64,000 bases of DNA, from the NCBI GenBank assembly GCA_030267565.1, contig BRXU01000064.1, positions 124,001 through 188,000 on the forward strand, in the 5' to 3' direction. Shown piece after piece: positions 23,379-35,354 of this stretch. Made by a program: the position numbers and the translations under genes. The first letter of the stretch is position 1; each line of letters begins with the position of its first letter. Below the pieces are notes generated by a model, which saw only the letters and a list, made by a program, of their open reading frames with translations, searched no databases and was not told the DNA's origin. Source of the DNA: Pleodorina starrii. Its lineage: Eukaryota; Chlorophyta; Chlorophyceae; Chlamydomonadales; Volvocaceae.

Positions 23379-24358
23379 CTGCGCTCGTTTCCGCCGCTCT
23401 AAGCTCAGACATTCGCTGCGCAGAGAAGTTGAGAAGTCAGCAGCTGTCGGAACGCGCGAACAAGGAGGAACACGCAACTATTTACCCGTTATTGAGGAAC
23501 AATAGGCCGCCTTCGTCGCCAATGGCTGCCGCCGCAACCCTTCGAGCCCATGGCCTTGCCAGGCCTTGCCGGGAACCATATGGGCGCCGTGCCGCGCAAG
23601 TAATGGAGAGCCCTACATTATTGATGTAACGGACCATCGAAGCCGAATTGTCCAGTGGTCGGAGCGAATGAGACTACCTTGACCACAACACTCCTTTTGT
23701 TTGAACGTGCTCTCCCTACCTCGTAGGGGTGCGCAACTTGCTGGTCCGCCACGATTGGTCACAGATGCCATTCCGACAACGCCTCGGCAGCTATTGTGTA
23801 AAAGGGTTGTTTCACGAGTGACGTCAGGCGCCAAACTTCTTGATAATATTGTACGCAGGAGTGCCCGCACATCAGGTGCACTAAGCACTTCAGGTTACAA
23901 GGAGAGAAGTATTAGTCCGGGAGGGCATTTTACCTGCCTCTGAGGTGGGCCGTACAACTTGCGGTTCCGGATGCAACGCACTGGCAATTGCTCTGCTCAG
24001 TTTCACATCGTGGAAAGAGCACTGTTATTCTTAGGTGCCCCAACCACTGGCATTGGTCGTTACGCGAGGCTGTATTATCGTGGTGGACGTCAGTTATGTG
24101 CTCATAATGTGGCGATGCCCATGGGAAAATCGGCCTCCGTAGAGAGCATTGCTAAAGGTTTATCAGGACATGGGATCAACTGAAAGAGACGTGTAGAAAG
24201 CGGGACTCGACTATCATGGACGAGGGTGCACGGTCTACCCTGCTGCGGGTGAGCTCTGCACGTCAGAGCAATGCTCAATTTTGCCCTGTAAAATTGATGG
24301 CGCATCGTGGCTTTTACGCCGGCTTGACCGGTCTTCCACGTTTCTCTTGCATATTCAG
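23379..24358. other. Divergent 5' flank between DUF4864-like and bromodomain genes
   Basis: This AT-richer kilobase lies between two genes transcribed away from each other, so it should contain both promoters and the missing first exons. An open frame at 23959-24183 (+) has no known motif. No start codon could be assigned for either gene with confidence. Confidence 0.4.
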
Positions 24359-27300
24359 GTGCTGGCTGCGTTGGTGCAGAGGGAGGAGGCGGCAAAGTAC
24401 TTCAACAAGCACATTGATGTTTCTCAACATCCTGGCTATGCAATTCGTGTTCAGGTCAGGCGTCAGCCTAGCCGGGGTTTGGGGGCTTGCAGGACAGCTC
24501 GCCCACCAGCCCTCCGCCTCGCCCACCCGCGGCGTACCTCAAGCGCTAGGAATCAGTCCTAGCACGCGGGTTGCCATCCCCGCCCACGTTATCCGCCCCC
24601 TCCCTTAACATTGCCCGCCGTGGACCCTGAAGCTGGAGCACCCAACAAGCTCTCATGTTGTCGCCCTCGCCCTCCCCGTGTGCCCCGCCCTGTCCCCCTT
24701 CCCCGCCTTGCTTGGCTTGGCAGCGCCCCATGGATTTGGGGACTCTGCGCCGCAACCTCCAGCTGCCCCCGGGGGAGTCGCCATATGCCTCGGCTGCCGC
24801 GGTCCTGCAGGACATACAGCTGGTGGGTGGGCGGGCGGGTCGGGCGGCGGCTGGGTGGGTGGCTGGGCCGGCAGCAGCTTACTAGTTGTTCGGTGTGGCT
24901 GGCTGGCCGGGACCCATGCGCCAGTGTTATTGCGGGAGCCCTCGCCCAGAGGGATCCGCGCCGCCACGCACCGGTTCGCGCACGACGCCGCTCGGCGTCA
25001 CAGCCGGGAGGTCTCCGGACGGAGAACCCCCTGTGGCCTCTGGGGGTGTTGTTGAGGGTCGTCAATGGCCGCTGGAAAGGCGCTGCACGAGACAGTGAGG
25101 AGCAGGCGAGGTGGCGGAAGCGTAGGCGGTAGGGAGAGCCTGCACTGCACTGCATTGCGCTGCGTAGCTCTGTTGTCGCGCTCTGTTCTGCACTGCATCA
25201 CGTGTATGTGTGTGTGTGTACGTGTGTGCTGCTGCTGCCGCTGGCAGGTGTGGGACAACTGTGCTGCCTACTTCCCAGCGGGCCACGAGGCGCGGGCGGC
25301 CGCGGACAGTCTGTCCCAGGCCTTTGCGCACATGTACCAGGCAGCCACCGGCCAGCAGCCCCAGGCGGCCATCCAGCAGCACCTACAGCAACAACAACAG
25401 CAGCAACAGCACCTGCAGCAGCAACAACAGCAACAGCATCAGCACCTGCTGCCGCCGCACTATGCGCTGCAGCACCCCCACCAGCATCAGCACCACCTAC
25501 AACCCTTTCAGCACGCCCCGCAGCCGCCGCAGACGTTCATGTTTGTACCCGTGGACAACAACCCGCCCACGCAGCTAGGTGAGGGGGCGGTGGTGGGCGG
25601 TGGGCGGCTGTGACGCCCGGACGTGGCTTTGCGGGCAATGGGCGGGGCAGTGTTTGCGTGCGTAGGTTTTCGTGGTTAGTGGCGATTGGTCGATTGGCAG
25701 TTCAGCTCCGCAGAGGCGGGGCCCGCGATCCTGTGTCCCCCGGGGATTGGGGGGCGGGCGAACCAGGTTGGGGGTTAGGGAGGAAAGACGGCTGTGTACC
25801 CTGCGCTGCAGCAGGTGGTCCACGCAGCGCCTCCTCCCCAGCTCCCTCTGGTTTCGGGGCGCTTGCTCGCTCGCCGACTCCCTTACGCGCCCTGCCAGCA
25901 GGTGGTGGCCACCCGCCCACTGCCGTACCGCCCTCGGGGCCACCGTCCGGAGGTGCGATGGCCGACGGCTGCTCGCTGCAAGGCAGCGCGGCGGCGGGGA
26001 TGGCGATAGCGGCTGCGACGCTCACGGCCGCCACTGCGGCGGGATCCGCGGCGGCGGCAGCAGCCACTGCCACTGCGCCGGCCGGGTCCTGCGAGACCGC
26101 AGCGCGAGTCGTGCATCCGACGGGCGGACCTAAGCTGAAGATCTCGCTGCCGCATCACGCGGCGGCGGGGCCGGGCTCCGGCCACGGCGCCACCGCAACG
26201 CCGCACCCCGGGTCGGCGGGTGCGGATGGCCCTGGTGGCGCGGGGCAGTCGGCCGACGGAGCTGCGGGGGCGGAGGAGGGCGGGCAGTACGGGGCGGCGC
26301 ATGGCAGCGAAGCGGCAGCGGCAGCTGGGGGTCAGATGGCGATGCCGGCAGGTGCGCGAGCCGCCGGATCACACCCATCCGGGCCTGGCGGGGTGCCAGG
26401 TGGCAAGGGGGACAAAGGGGCGGCGGGCAGGGCTTCAGGACAGTCTGGGGAGGTTGATGGGGCGGCGTGCGGACAGCTGCTGAGCTGCTGCGGGGTAGCG
26501 GCCGCATCTGCGTAGCTGCTGCCTGAGGATACCCCGGGTGGGGCCGCCGCCACCAACCATGAAGATTTGGGGGCGGGCGGGACCATGAGGACGCGGCGGC
26601 AGAGCTTCCGCATCACGTAATGTATGCTAAAGTCCGTCCATTCTGCCGTCCTAACTGCCTATTATTCCCATAATTAACCAACCCCGCCAAGCACCCCGCC
26701 CCCCTGCGCCCACACACCCACATCAACCCGCGCCGCGCTGCCTTGCCCGCCTCCCCGCCCTGCCTCCCCGCCCTCCAGCCTCCGGCTCCCCGGGGTCGCC
26801 CAACTCAGCCTCGGCACGCAAGCGGGCCGGGGCAGGGCCCGGGGCCGCGCTGGGCTGGGCCTCGGCCTCGGGGGCGCATGGGGGGCCGCAGCAGCAGTCG
26901 CACCCTCCCTCGCAGCAGCAGCAGCAGCATCAGTCTCCCTCGAAGAAGTCCCGGGGTGTCCCACTCCCCTTGAACGGCGTGAAGAAGGAGGAGGACACGG
27001 AGCAAATGGTGAGCAACCGGAAGGCCGGGCCCGGCCCCGGAGCCGGCTGGCGACTGGCTGGGGGGCCGGCTGGCTGTGTTCGTGTGTTTGGGGTTGGTTG
27101 CGTCCGGAGTGTGCGACTGGGCCGGTCCGGGTGGGGCATTGGGTGGTGGGTTCGTTGTTGCTGCTGCAGCCCCTGTGCCGCTGGGCGCTTGCCCCTCCAC
27201 TCCCCCTATTGGAGCTGTCGGAGCAGTGGCCAGCGAACGAGTCCCACCCTCCCGGCCTCCGCCCCATCTGCCGGCTTTCCACCCTCTAGACACGCCCCCC

Positions 27301-30300
27301 CCCACCACCCCGCCCTTAAAAACCCCAACCTGCAACCCATTCCTGACCTCTCCCTCCGCCGTCCCCTCCTCCGTCCCCTCCTCCGTCCCCGCAGTCGGCC
27401 AGCGGATCCATTGGCCCAGTCGTCGCGCAGCTGCCCCCGCCGGCCCCAGCGCCCGCGCCCACCTCCGGCGGGGGCGGCGGCGGCGGCGTTGTGATGCCTG
27501 GAGGTCGCTGCGACGTGTGTCGGCGGCTGAAGAAGGGGCGCTGCGGCACCAGCACCTCGTCGCTCAAGTGCGAGTACCGCCGCCTCAACAACCTGCCGTA
27601 CGCGGACCCCGTCACAGGTGCGCTGGGCGGGGCGGGGTTGGGGTGGGTTGGTGGCCCCGCGAATGTGGTCGCGGAATGCCGGTTGGGGCCGGTTGGGTCC
27701 GCAGCCGGGCAGCGCGGAAGGCGCCGGGCAGGGGCTGGTGCAGGAGTTGTCCAGCTGGGCTGGGCTGGGCTGTGAGGTGGCAGTCATCATGCAGTGCTCA
27801 ACCCGAACACCCAGCCGCCACTCTTGACACCCTGCCGCCCGGTGTGGCACAGGTGAGCGGGTCATCCCTCCCGGCTACCTCGCTTCCTCGGAGGAGGATG
27901 ACGAGGCGGCCGCAGCGGCGCACCTGCACCCGCACCCCGGGCCCGGAGGCGGAGGCGGAGGCGGAGGCGGGGTCAGCCACCGAGGCAGCCACTCGGACGG
28001 CGGCATGGGCGCGGGAGTACCGGGCGGAGGTCACTTCACGCGAGGCGGCGCAGCGCACGCGGCGGCCGTGGCAGCCGCCGCGGCGGCGGGGGCGGCGTCC
28101 TCCCCGTCCCTAGGCGGCGGCGCCGACGGTGATGCCACAACGCTGGTGCCCTCCCTCGGCGGCGCTGCGGCAGTGAAGCCGGTGCGGACAGGCGCCAACC
28201 GGCCGGGACCCAAGCCTGGGGCCCGGGCGGCGGTGCGCGAGGCGGCGGCTGCGGCGGCCGCGAACGGCGGCTCGCCGTCGCACCGGGGAGGGACCCATGG
28301 GTCAGGCCGGACGCCCAGGGCCGCAAGCGTTGGAGGCGCCGCCGGCCGCAGCCATGGGGGGAGCGGGCGGGTGCGACAGCGCGGCGGCGGCGGAGCCTCC
28401 GCCTCCACCGGCGCAGCCAGCGGCGACGCCGGATCCGATCGCCTGCAGCAGCAGCAGCAGCAGCAGCAGCTGGTACTTGATTCCATAGATGCGGACGCGG
28501 ATCTATTTTTGGATCCTGATGAGGAGCTGCGACTGGCTGCGGCCATATTCGACTCGCCGGTCCGCGACGACAACGGCTCTGCCGGCGGCGGCGGCGGGCG
28601 GCGCAGCTCCGGCAGTTTGATGATCGATGACGTTCTGTTGGGCAACCTGGGCGGCATGCTGGATGGACCGCTGGCGCTGGGGCCGGACGATGTGGAGATG
28701 GCGGCGGCGCTGCAGCCGTCGGGACCCAACAAGGCGCAGCAGCAGCAGCAGCAGCATGCGGCGGAGCGGCGCAGCAGCGGCGACGACGGGGCCAGCGCCA
28801 GCGGCGGCAAGCCGGGTGGGGCCGCGGCGGGTGCGGGTGGTTCGAAGCCGCAGACGGTGCCCCAGGCTCAAGCGGGGCTGCAGGCGGCACAGGCGGCGCT
28901 GTCGTCGGCGCAGGCGCGGCTGGCTGAGCTGGACCGGGGCTGGGTGGTGGCGGAGCAGCAGCACACGGAGCGCAAGGCGAAGCTGGCGGAGGCGAAGGTG
29001 CCGGGGGATGTGTGTGGGGGTGGGGGTGGGGCCTTATCGATTGCGTTGAAGGGAGCGCGTGTTTTGCAGCAAGCATGCACGGATGCTGCGCAGGGTTTGT
29101 CTGGCAGGTTGTGCATTACAGCGAGTGACGGCTGCTCCGTTTCCGACCCGTTCCGACCCCGTTCCGACCCCGCAGTGAAGACCGGCTGTCAGGGCCCGAT
29201 GCAGCGCTCGCTGGCCCTCGCCCACTGCGCTTGGGGTGCATTACAGCGAGTGACGGCTGCTCCGTTTCCGACCCGTTCCGACCCCGTTCCGACCCCGCAG
29301 TGAAGACCGGCTGTCAGGGCCCGATGCAGCGCTCGCTGGCCCTCGCCCACTGCGCTTGGGCCTGCCTTGTGGACCCGCATGCCCAGCTGCTCGCCCCACC
29401 CTCCACCCAATAGTCAGCCGCCGCCGCCGCCACCCATTATCCGTTATCCGTAATCGGAATCGCGGCGCTTCAACTCGCGCCGGGGGATACCTGGATACGG
29501 AAAGCGAAGCAAAGCGATGCGATGCTGTTACATCCATGCTGCCTCACCCCGCCTCGGCTCACCTCACTTCGACACCAGACCTGCTATCCGCGCCCACCCA
29601 CGCCCACGAACCGCATCCACGCCCCTCGCCCCCCTCCTCCCCCCCAGGCTGCTAAGCTCCAGGAGCTGGAGCGGGTCAGCATCGCACTGCGCACCCGGCA
29701 GGGCAACGTGGAGCACGCCCAGGCCCTGGCCGCACGAGCCACCGAGCTGCGCCAGCAACTGGAGCGGGCCCGTGCGCAGCTGGCTGCCATGCCGGGAGGC
29801 GGAGCAGCAGCCGCGGCAGCCGCCGCAGCTGCCGGAGCCGCCAGCAGCACCCCTGGTGACCAGGCGGCGCAGTCGGGCAACGGCGGCGCGCCTGCAGCCG
29901 CGGGGGTGGCGCCGGGTGTAAACGGGGTCGTGTCTGGCGGCGGTGGTGGCGGTGCGGATGGCGCTGTTGGCAACATGCTGGGTTCCGGAGCGCTGGCGTC
30001 GCGGTCAGTGACCGCCAGCAGCACCAGGACGAGCATGCGGGGCGGCTCTCCGCAGCAGCAGGGGGCATGCGGCGCCAGCGACTTCCTGTATCTGGAAGAT
30101 GGCGGTGGGGCGGGGGCGGGGGCGATGCACAGCGCCGGCAGCAGCGCGCCCGCCACCAGCAGCGGCCCTCCGGGTCTGAACGGGGGCCTCAGCACGACAG
30201 CGGGGGCGGGCACGGCCCATGCGGGGATGGGTGGCGGTGGCGCGGGGGAGAACGGGCTGGCCGGTGCCAGCCATCCCGGCCATGCGCAAGGAGCAGCCGG

Positions 30301-31375
30301 TGGCGCTGGTGGCAGCGCAGCGGCGGCGGCGCTGATGATGCCGGGGCAGGGTGGTGACGCACGCAGGGCGTCGTCGTTGCCGCAGCTGCAGTCGCAGGCA
30401 CACCACCCCCCACACCACCAGCCGCCGCCGGTCGCCCCGATGCAGCTCGAGAAGCAGTCATCGTCCCCGCTGACGCAACAGCCGCAGCTTCCACACAGGC
30501 CGGAGCAGCCCCAACAGCAGCAGCCGCAGCAGCAGCAGCAGCCCCAACAGCCGCAGCCGCAGGTGCCGGCGGCGAGCCCTTCCGCGCTCCCTCCGTCGGG
30601 TGTGCCCGGCATGGTCCTCAGCGCCGTGTCGGGCCCTGGCTCCCAGCAGCAGCAGCAGCAGCAGCAGCAACCCCCTCACCCTCACCCTCATCATCCTCAT
30701 CACCACCACCTTCACCCCGCACATTCCTCATCTGCCCACGCGGAGGGCCACTCCAGCCAGTCGGTGCCGCAGCAAGGTCAAGGGAGCCAGCAGCAGCAGC
30801 AGCAGCACGGCGGTGCTCCGCAGCAGCAACATGCACTGACAGGGCTGGGCCAAGCAGCGCCAGCTGTTGATGCCGCTACACACATCAAGCCGCTACAGCC
30901 GCTGCCACCGCCGCCGCAGCAGCAGCACCAACAACAACACCAGCAGCTGCAGCAGCAACTACAGCAACACCAACAACACCAACAACAGCAGCAGCAGCAG
31001 CTGGCGTTGCAAGCGCAACAGCAGCTCCAGCAACAGCAACAGCAGCAGCTGGCGCTGCAGCAGCACTCGATGCATCAGCAACAGCTGCATCAGCAGCAAC
31101 TGCATCAGCAGCAGTTGCAGCAGCAACAGCAACAACAACAACAGTTGCAGCAGCAGCAGCAGCAACAGTTACAGCAGCAGCAACTGCAGCAACAACATCA
31201 ACACCAACAGCAACCGCAACACCCGCAGCAAGCGCTGCAGCAGCAACAGCAGCAGCAGGCGTTACAACAACAGCAGCAGCAGCAGGCACTGCAGCAACAG
31301 CAGCAGCAACAGGCTCTTTTGCAGCAGCACCACGCCCTGCAGCAGCAACACCTGTTGCAGCACATGCAACAAATG

Positions 31376-31407
<32 letters not shown>

Positions 31408-31996
31408 CGCGCCCCCCCAGCAGCAGCAGCAGCCCCCCCAGCAGCAGCAGCAGGTTCTGCAATACCAGCAGGCCGCTGCGGCGGCGGCCGCCGCAGCCGC
31501 CGTACAGCAGCAGCAACAGCAGGTGCTGCTGCAGCAGCAGCTCTACACCAGGCAGCAGCAGCAACTGCACATGATGCAGCTGCAGATGCTGATGCAGCAG
31601 CAGCAACAACACCAACAACATCAACAACAGCAGCAGCAGCAACAGCAGGCAGCCCTGATGCGGCCCCCGCTGCAAATGCCCCTGCAAGCGACAACACCGG
31701 CCGGGGGCAGGTCGTCGCCCCCGCAGGTCCAGGTCCAGGTCCAGGCGCAAGCTCAGGTCGCGGGTTTGCATGGAGGGCAGCAGCCTCACGCTCAGGCCGC
31801 GGCAGCAGGTGGAATGGCAGCAGCAGCTGCTGGCCCCACAGCAGCCGCGTTGCAGCAGCAGCAGCTGCAGCACCATCACGCGGCCCACGGATCACAGCTG
31901 CCCGGCGGTGCGGCAGAGTTCGGCGGGGTGCCGGCGGCGGTGGCGATGGGGGCTCACGGCCCGGTGCTGCTGCAGTCCTCGGCGGGGACGGCGTAG
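24359..31996 (+). CDS. Bromodomain protein with Cys motif, coiled coil and poly-Gln C-terminus
   Basis: Exons 24359-24454, 24724-24822, 25248-25578, about 25812 to 26350-26515 (3' end uncertain), 26779-27008, 27395-27617, 27853-28997 and 29648-31996 keep frame at every resolved junction; the first exon(s) are missing. A bromodomain spans exons 1-3: VLAALVQREEAAKYFNKH, the diagnostic RPMDLGTLRRNL, Y-x-SAAAVLQDIQL and VWDNCAAYF. The ZA-loop/BC-loop Asn of acetyl-lysine readers is present in DNCAAYF. Exon 26779 carries KKSRGVPLPLNGVKKEE. Exon 27395 has a Cys cluster CDVCRRLKKGRCG...C that may bind zinc. A coiled coil bridges the last intron (ARLAELDRGWVVAEQQHTER, then KLQELERVSIALRTRQGN). The last exon codes 782 residues dominated by Gln with His/Leu spacers. 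Known biology: bromodomains read acetylated histones; the whole architecture is unfamiliar to me. A nuclear co-activator role is inferred. Confidence 0.82.
29111..29360. repeat. 125 bp perfect direct tandem duplication
   Basis: Bases 29111-29235 and 29236-29360 are the same 125 bp by eye, head to tail, inside the intron 28998-29647 of the bromodomain gene. Each copy contains three TTCCGACCC sub-repeats followed by an acceptor-like CCCCGCAG. Confidence 0.93.
29648..31993 (+). repeat. Coding CAG/CAA repeat (poly-Gln) region
   Basis: Within the last exon, about 30480-31660 is an almost continuous mosaic of CAG and CAA codons, with CAC, CTG and CCG interruptions, giving Gln runs of up to ten. 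Mixed CAG/CAA use limits slippage while keeping Gln, suggesting the tract is maintained at protein level. Confidence 0.85.
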
Positions 31997-32270
31997 ATGG
32001 CTGCGGCGCTGGTTGCTGAGAGGATGGGCTGAGGTCGAGGGGCGGGGTTGGGGGCGGGGGGCAGCTGCGCGATGCGCCGACCGGGTCGTTGCACCACCCG
32101 GACAGCACCACCGGATGCCCTCCCTGGGTACTGGGCACTGGGGGGAAGGGTCCTGGAGCGCCAACCGGGTGCAGATGTGGATGACGTTTTCGTGCTTATA
32201 TTCATCGAGCTGCTCTCGCTCAAGCCCCGCCCGGCTGGCAATGGGCTCGGCTCTATATATGTAGGGGGCA

Positions 32271-32275
32271 TGTAA
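32271..32275 (+). terminator. Polyadenylation signal TGTAA, bromodomain gene
   Basis: TGTAA, the usual volvocine poly(A) signal, lies 275 nt after the stop codon at 31994-31996. Confidence 0.65.
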
Positions 32276-32623
32276 CACAATCACGGTGCCTGACGGACGG
32301 ACGGGTGGGGCAGCCCTTCCGTCGCTGTACGACAGATGGTAACTTGGCAGTGGCGGGGCGATACCCTCACGGCGCCCCGCCCCGCCCCCCCCCCCGCCCC
32401 CCCGGGGACGGCCTCAAACGGGGGCTGACCCGATGGGTCCGGACACCCCGCTGGCTAGGCTGGACTGAGATGTTGCGGTTGCGGTTTTGGACACACGGCA
32501 AGACGATGCCTACTTGGTATGGTAGCTAAGGCGGGGCGGGACCCTGACGGCGCGTTTTTGGTGTTGGTTTTTTTCGCAGTGCACAACAGGGTGGCTCGAG
32601 ACTTGCGCGGGATGCGCTGATGG

Positions 32624-32690
32624 TCGGACGGACGGACGGTCGGACGGACGGACGGACGGACGGACGGACGGACGGACGGACGGACGGACG
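32624..32690. repeat. (GACG)n microsatellite
   Basis: Some 16 GACG/GTCG units, nearly uninterrupted from 32638 on. Confidence 0.92.
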
Positions 32691-33343
32691 GATGAGCTGA
32701 GCGCGGCCTGACAGCGTGCCCTGAACGGACGACGAAGAACTGAGAACTGCGCGTATATGTGTGTGTGTGGGGTTGATTGCAGCATCCAACTCGTGTGTGT
32801 GGGGGGGACATGGACCTGGGCCTTCCGCTCCTCCAGAGAGACGGCGGTGTGCGCTACTGCCGCTACCGCTGCCGCTGCAGGTCGCCGTCCCGCTGCTGTG
32901 CGGATCGGAATGTTCGGCTGCGAGGCAGGGCGGGACCTCGTCGGGAGGTCGGCGAGCAGCAGCGGTTTTGGACGGGACGGGGACAGGGAGGCCCCTGCCC
33001 CTTCAAAAAGGGTTTTTGAGTCGGGGAGCTCTACCAGACACGGACACCGCACTGCCCCCGCAGGACTGACCGCAGTGGGTTTCCTCCTGTCGGTCCCAAT
33101 GTCTACATGGATGCATCACGAATCCACCATCACGTGCGTTGTCGTTTCCCCCTCGAATGCATAAAAGCAACCAACGCGCGAGGTGAAGGGCGCGGGTCAA
33201 TTTTGGCGGCGGCGTCAGCTGGCGCCTGGTGCCGCCCTGGTGGGCTGGGGTGGTGTGCTGCCCACCGGCTGCGGTGACTCCGGTACGGCAGCACACATCG
33301 GATTGGATCGGATCGGATCGGACGCAGGCGGGGTGCTTGCCAG

Positions 33344-33369
33344 TGGGTGGGTGGGTGGGTGGGTGGGTG
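33344..33369. repeat. (GGGT)n microsatellite
   Basis: About six GGGT units, a possible G-quadruplex-forming run on the plus strand; a GATCG repeat of about four units lies just upstream at 33301-33322. Confidence 0.85.
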
Positions 33370-33695
33370 TGCCCTCCGGTCGGATTGGCAGGGCGGTCGC
33401 AGCGGGTCGGATGGCTCGGCTGCGGTCGACATTGGGTGCTCCTGCGAGTCGTTGGTTCCGACGTTGCATACGTACGTTGTTGTTGTGGACTGCTGCGCCG
33501 CTCGTTGGCTGCATGCCTTGCTCAAAGGCGGGCGGTCTGGTCGGCCGACAGCCAGGCGGGCTGTCTGGTCGGCAGTCTGTCTGTCTGTCTAGGTGTGGAC
33601 TGTGGAGGCAGCATGTGGAGGCAGGGGGCGAAGCGGGTGGCCGCACCCTTCTCTTATACGGTACCGGGTGTCCGGGTCGGGCCAGTTAGGCCAGA

Positions 33696-33735
33696 TGAGG
33701 TGAGGTGAGGTGAGGTGAGGTGAGGTGAGGTGAGG
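33696..33735. repeat. (TGAGG)8 microsatellite
   Basis: Eight perfect TGAGG units. Confidence 0.95.
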
Positions 33736-35354
33736 TCGGTTCAGACCGCGACGCAGTTACCGGTTGTGCGTTGTCGTGGCCAGGGCAGCTGCTGCTCGAG
33801 GGGGGGATCTGCATGAGACGGCTGATGGGTGCGACTGACGCGGGGCCCTCCCTGGACGCGGGGATGGATGGAAGGGCGCCCCGCAACCGCGATGGTTGCG
33901 GTCGTTGCGCACACACCTCACCGAATGGACTTCGCGCTTTGACTACTTGATCCGTCGGTTTCGTGGACATATATTAAGGTCTTGTCTCAAAACTGAAGGG
34001 CTTCTTGTATGCGCTCGGGGTGCGGTTTTCGGTCTGCATCTGTCTTTTTTGTGTGTTCTAGCTTAAACGTGACTCGTTGAGCTCGGCAGAACGAAGAATG
34101 ATGAAGTCTGCTACCTAAATTATCGAGTCATGTGCTCCCGCTATGGCTTCTGGCTAGGGCAGGCGGAGGCAGATGGATCGGAAGTTGGTCCTAACTGACG
34201 CATCTTGAGGAAACGCAAATGTCGGGCGCGGACGACATATAATTATACCTTCGATTCCGTGCATGGGCCTTGCAATCACAGACGACCACTTGAAACAAGT
34301 ACAGGCGTATGCGGCAAGAAAAAGAAGGGAACGCTGATGTTCCGTGCAGGTTTCCGAAGCGGCCTGCTCGTCTTCCCGTGTTCTTAACAGCGCGCACAGC
34401 TTCTATGTTTGTTAAATTGAGTATTGTAACAACATGGGATTGTAAACAAATTATACATTTGATCCAAACGCTCTTCTGCTCTGGCGTCGCGTCGTCAGCG
34501 CTGTATGCGGAGCCCTGTCGACGAGTCACATACAGACTTGCTTTCAAATGCTTGAACTATTATCACTTTTCATAAAATTACAAAAAATTGACACCTACGA
34601 TATCTAGCATGCCTGCCACGTAAAGCACGCCCTTGTACCGGTACACGGCCTGCTGCGATGTCAGCGACGGTTTGCGTAGTGTCCCCAAACCCGCAACACG
34701 GCCTCCGGGTGTGCCAGTCAATCCAACAATATGCCACGGGATTGAATTTTGTGGTAATTTCAGGTAGGGAAGTCGACTGTGCGCGCGCGGAAAGCGCCTG
34801 GGAGCCCTTCCGGCCCGTCGCGTTGCGGCATTGTCCGTGAAGCGTTTTCCCGCCCATTTGCACCGCAGCCACAGCCGCTGGTGTTCAGTATGGCCCCGTG
34901 GATCCCGACATCACATTGCTGGCTGGGCGCGTCGTGCGCATTGCGGATGCGGCGCCGCGAGCGGGCGTCCGGGTACGCTGGGGAGCCTGTCCGTCCTGTA
35001 TCGTGGGCCTGGGTGGGAGTCAGGGTGGCGCATATTACAGCATGCAACCGAGAAAGTCCGCCGCATTAAGGCAGACGGCGCCTTACATACCGACAGCGTG
35101 TCTTCTGGCTGGTTTGCCTCCCCTCCTGCAAACGAACGGATCGCCAACCTTAATGCCCGCACCCAACCAAAAGCACAACAAGAGACCTCCTTCCCTAACT
35201 ACACAACTCCCAAGTCTGCAGCGGTTCGCTCTCCTCGGGGTGAGGGCTGCGGGGCCGACCCCCTTTCCCATCCCTGGAGAACGGCTGCCTGGCACCTGGC
35301 TCCCTGGCGACGGCCCGCCCTTCCGCGCTTTCCGACAACGGCCCATCGGCGCAG

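Larger units (their letters stand above)
31997..35354. other. Intergenic region rich in microsatellites
   Basis: No gene is supported. It holds the 3' UTR of the bromodomain gene, then a series of simple repeats (GACG, GGTC/GATCG, GGGT, TCTG and TGAGG units) at 32624-33735, then an AT-rich island at about 33960-34600. Frames at 34658-34840 and around 34890-35090 (+) could be early exons of the plus-strand giant gene but show no domain and no certain splice chain. Confidence 0.45.

Noticed and set aside
28031..32138. Minus-strand frames with Leu/Ala/Val runs opposite the poly-Gln exon
   Set aside because: Antisense of CAG/CAA repeats always reads as Leu, Ala/Cys or Val runs; no independent gene signal.
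34658..34840. Possible first exon of the plus-strand giant gene starting at an ATG
   Set aside because: The 60-codon frame has no link in phase to exon 35355 that I could establish.
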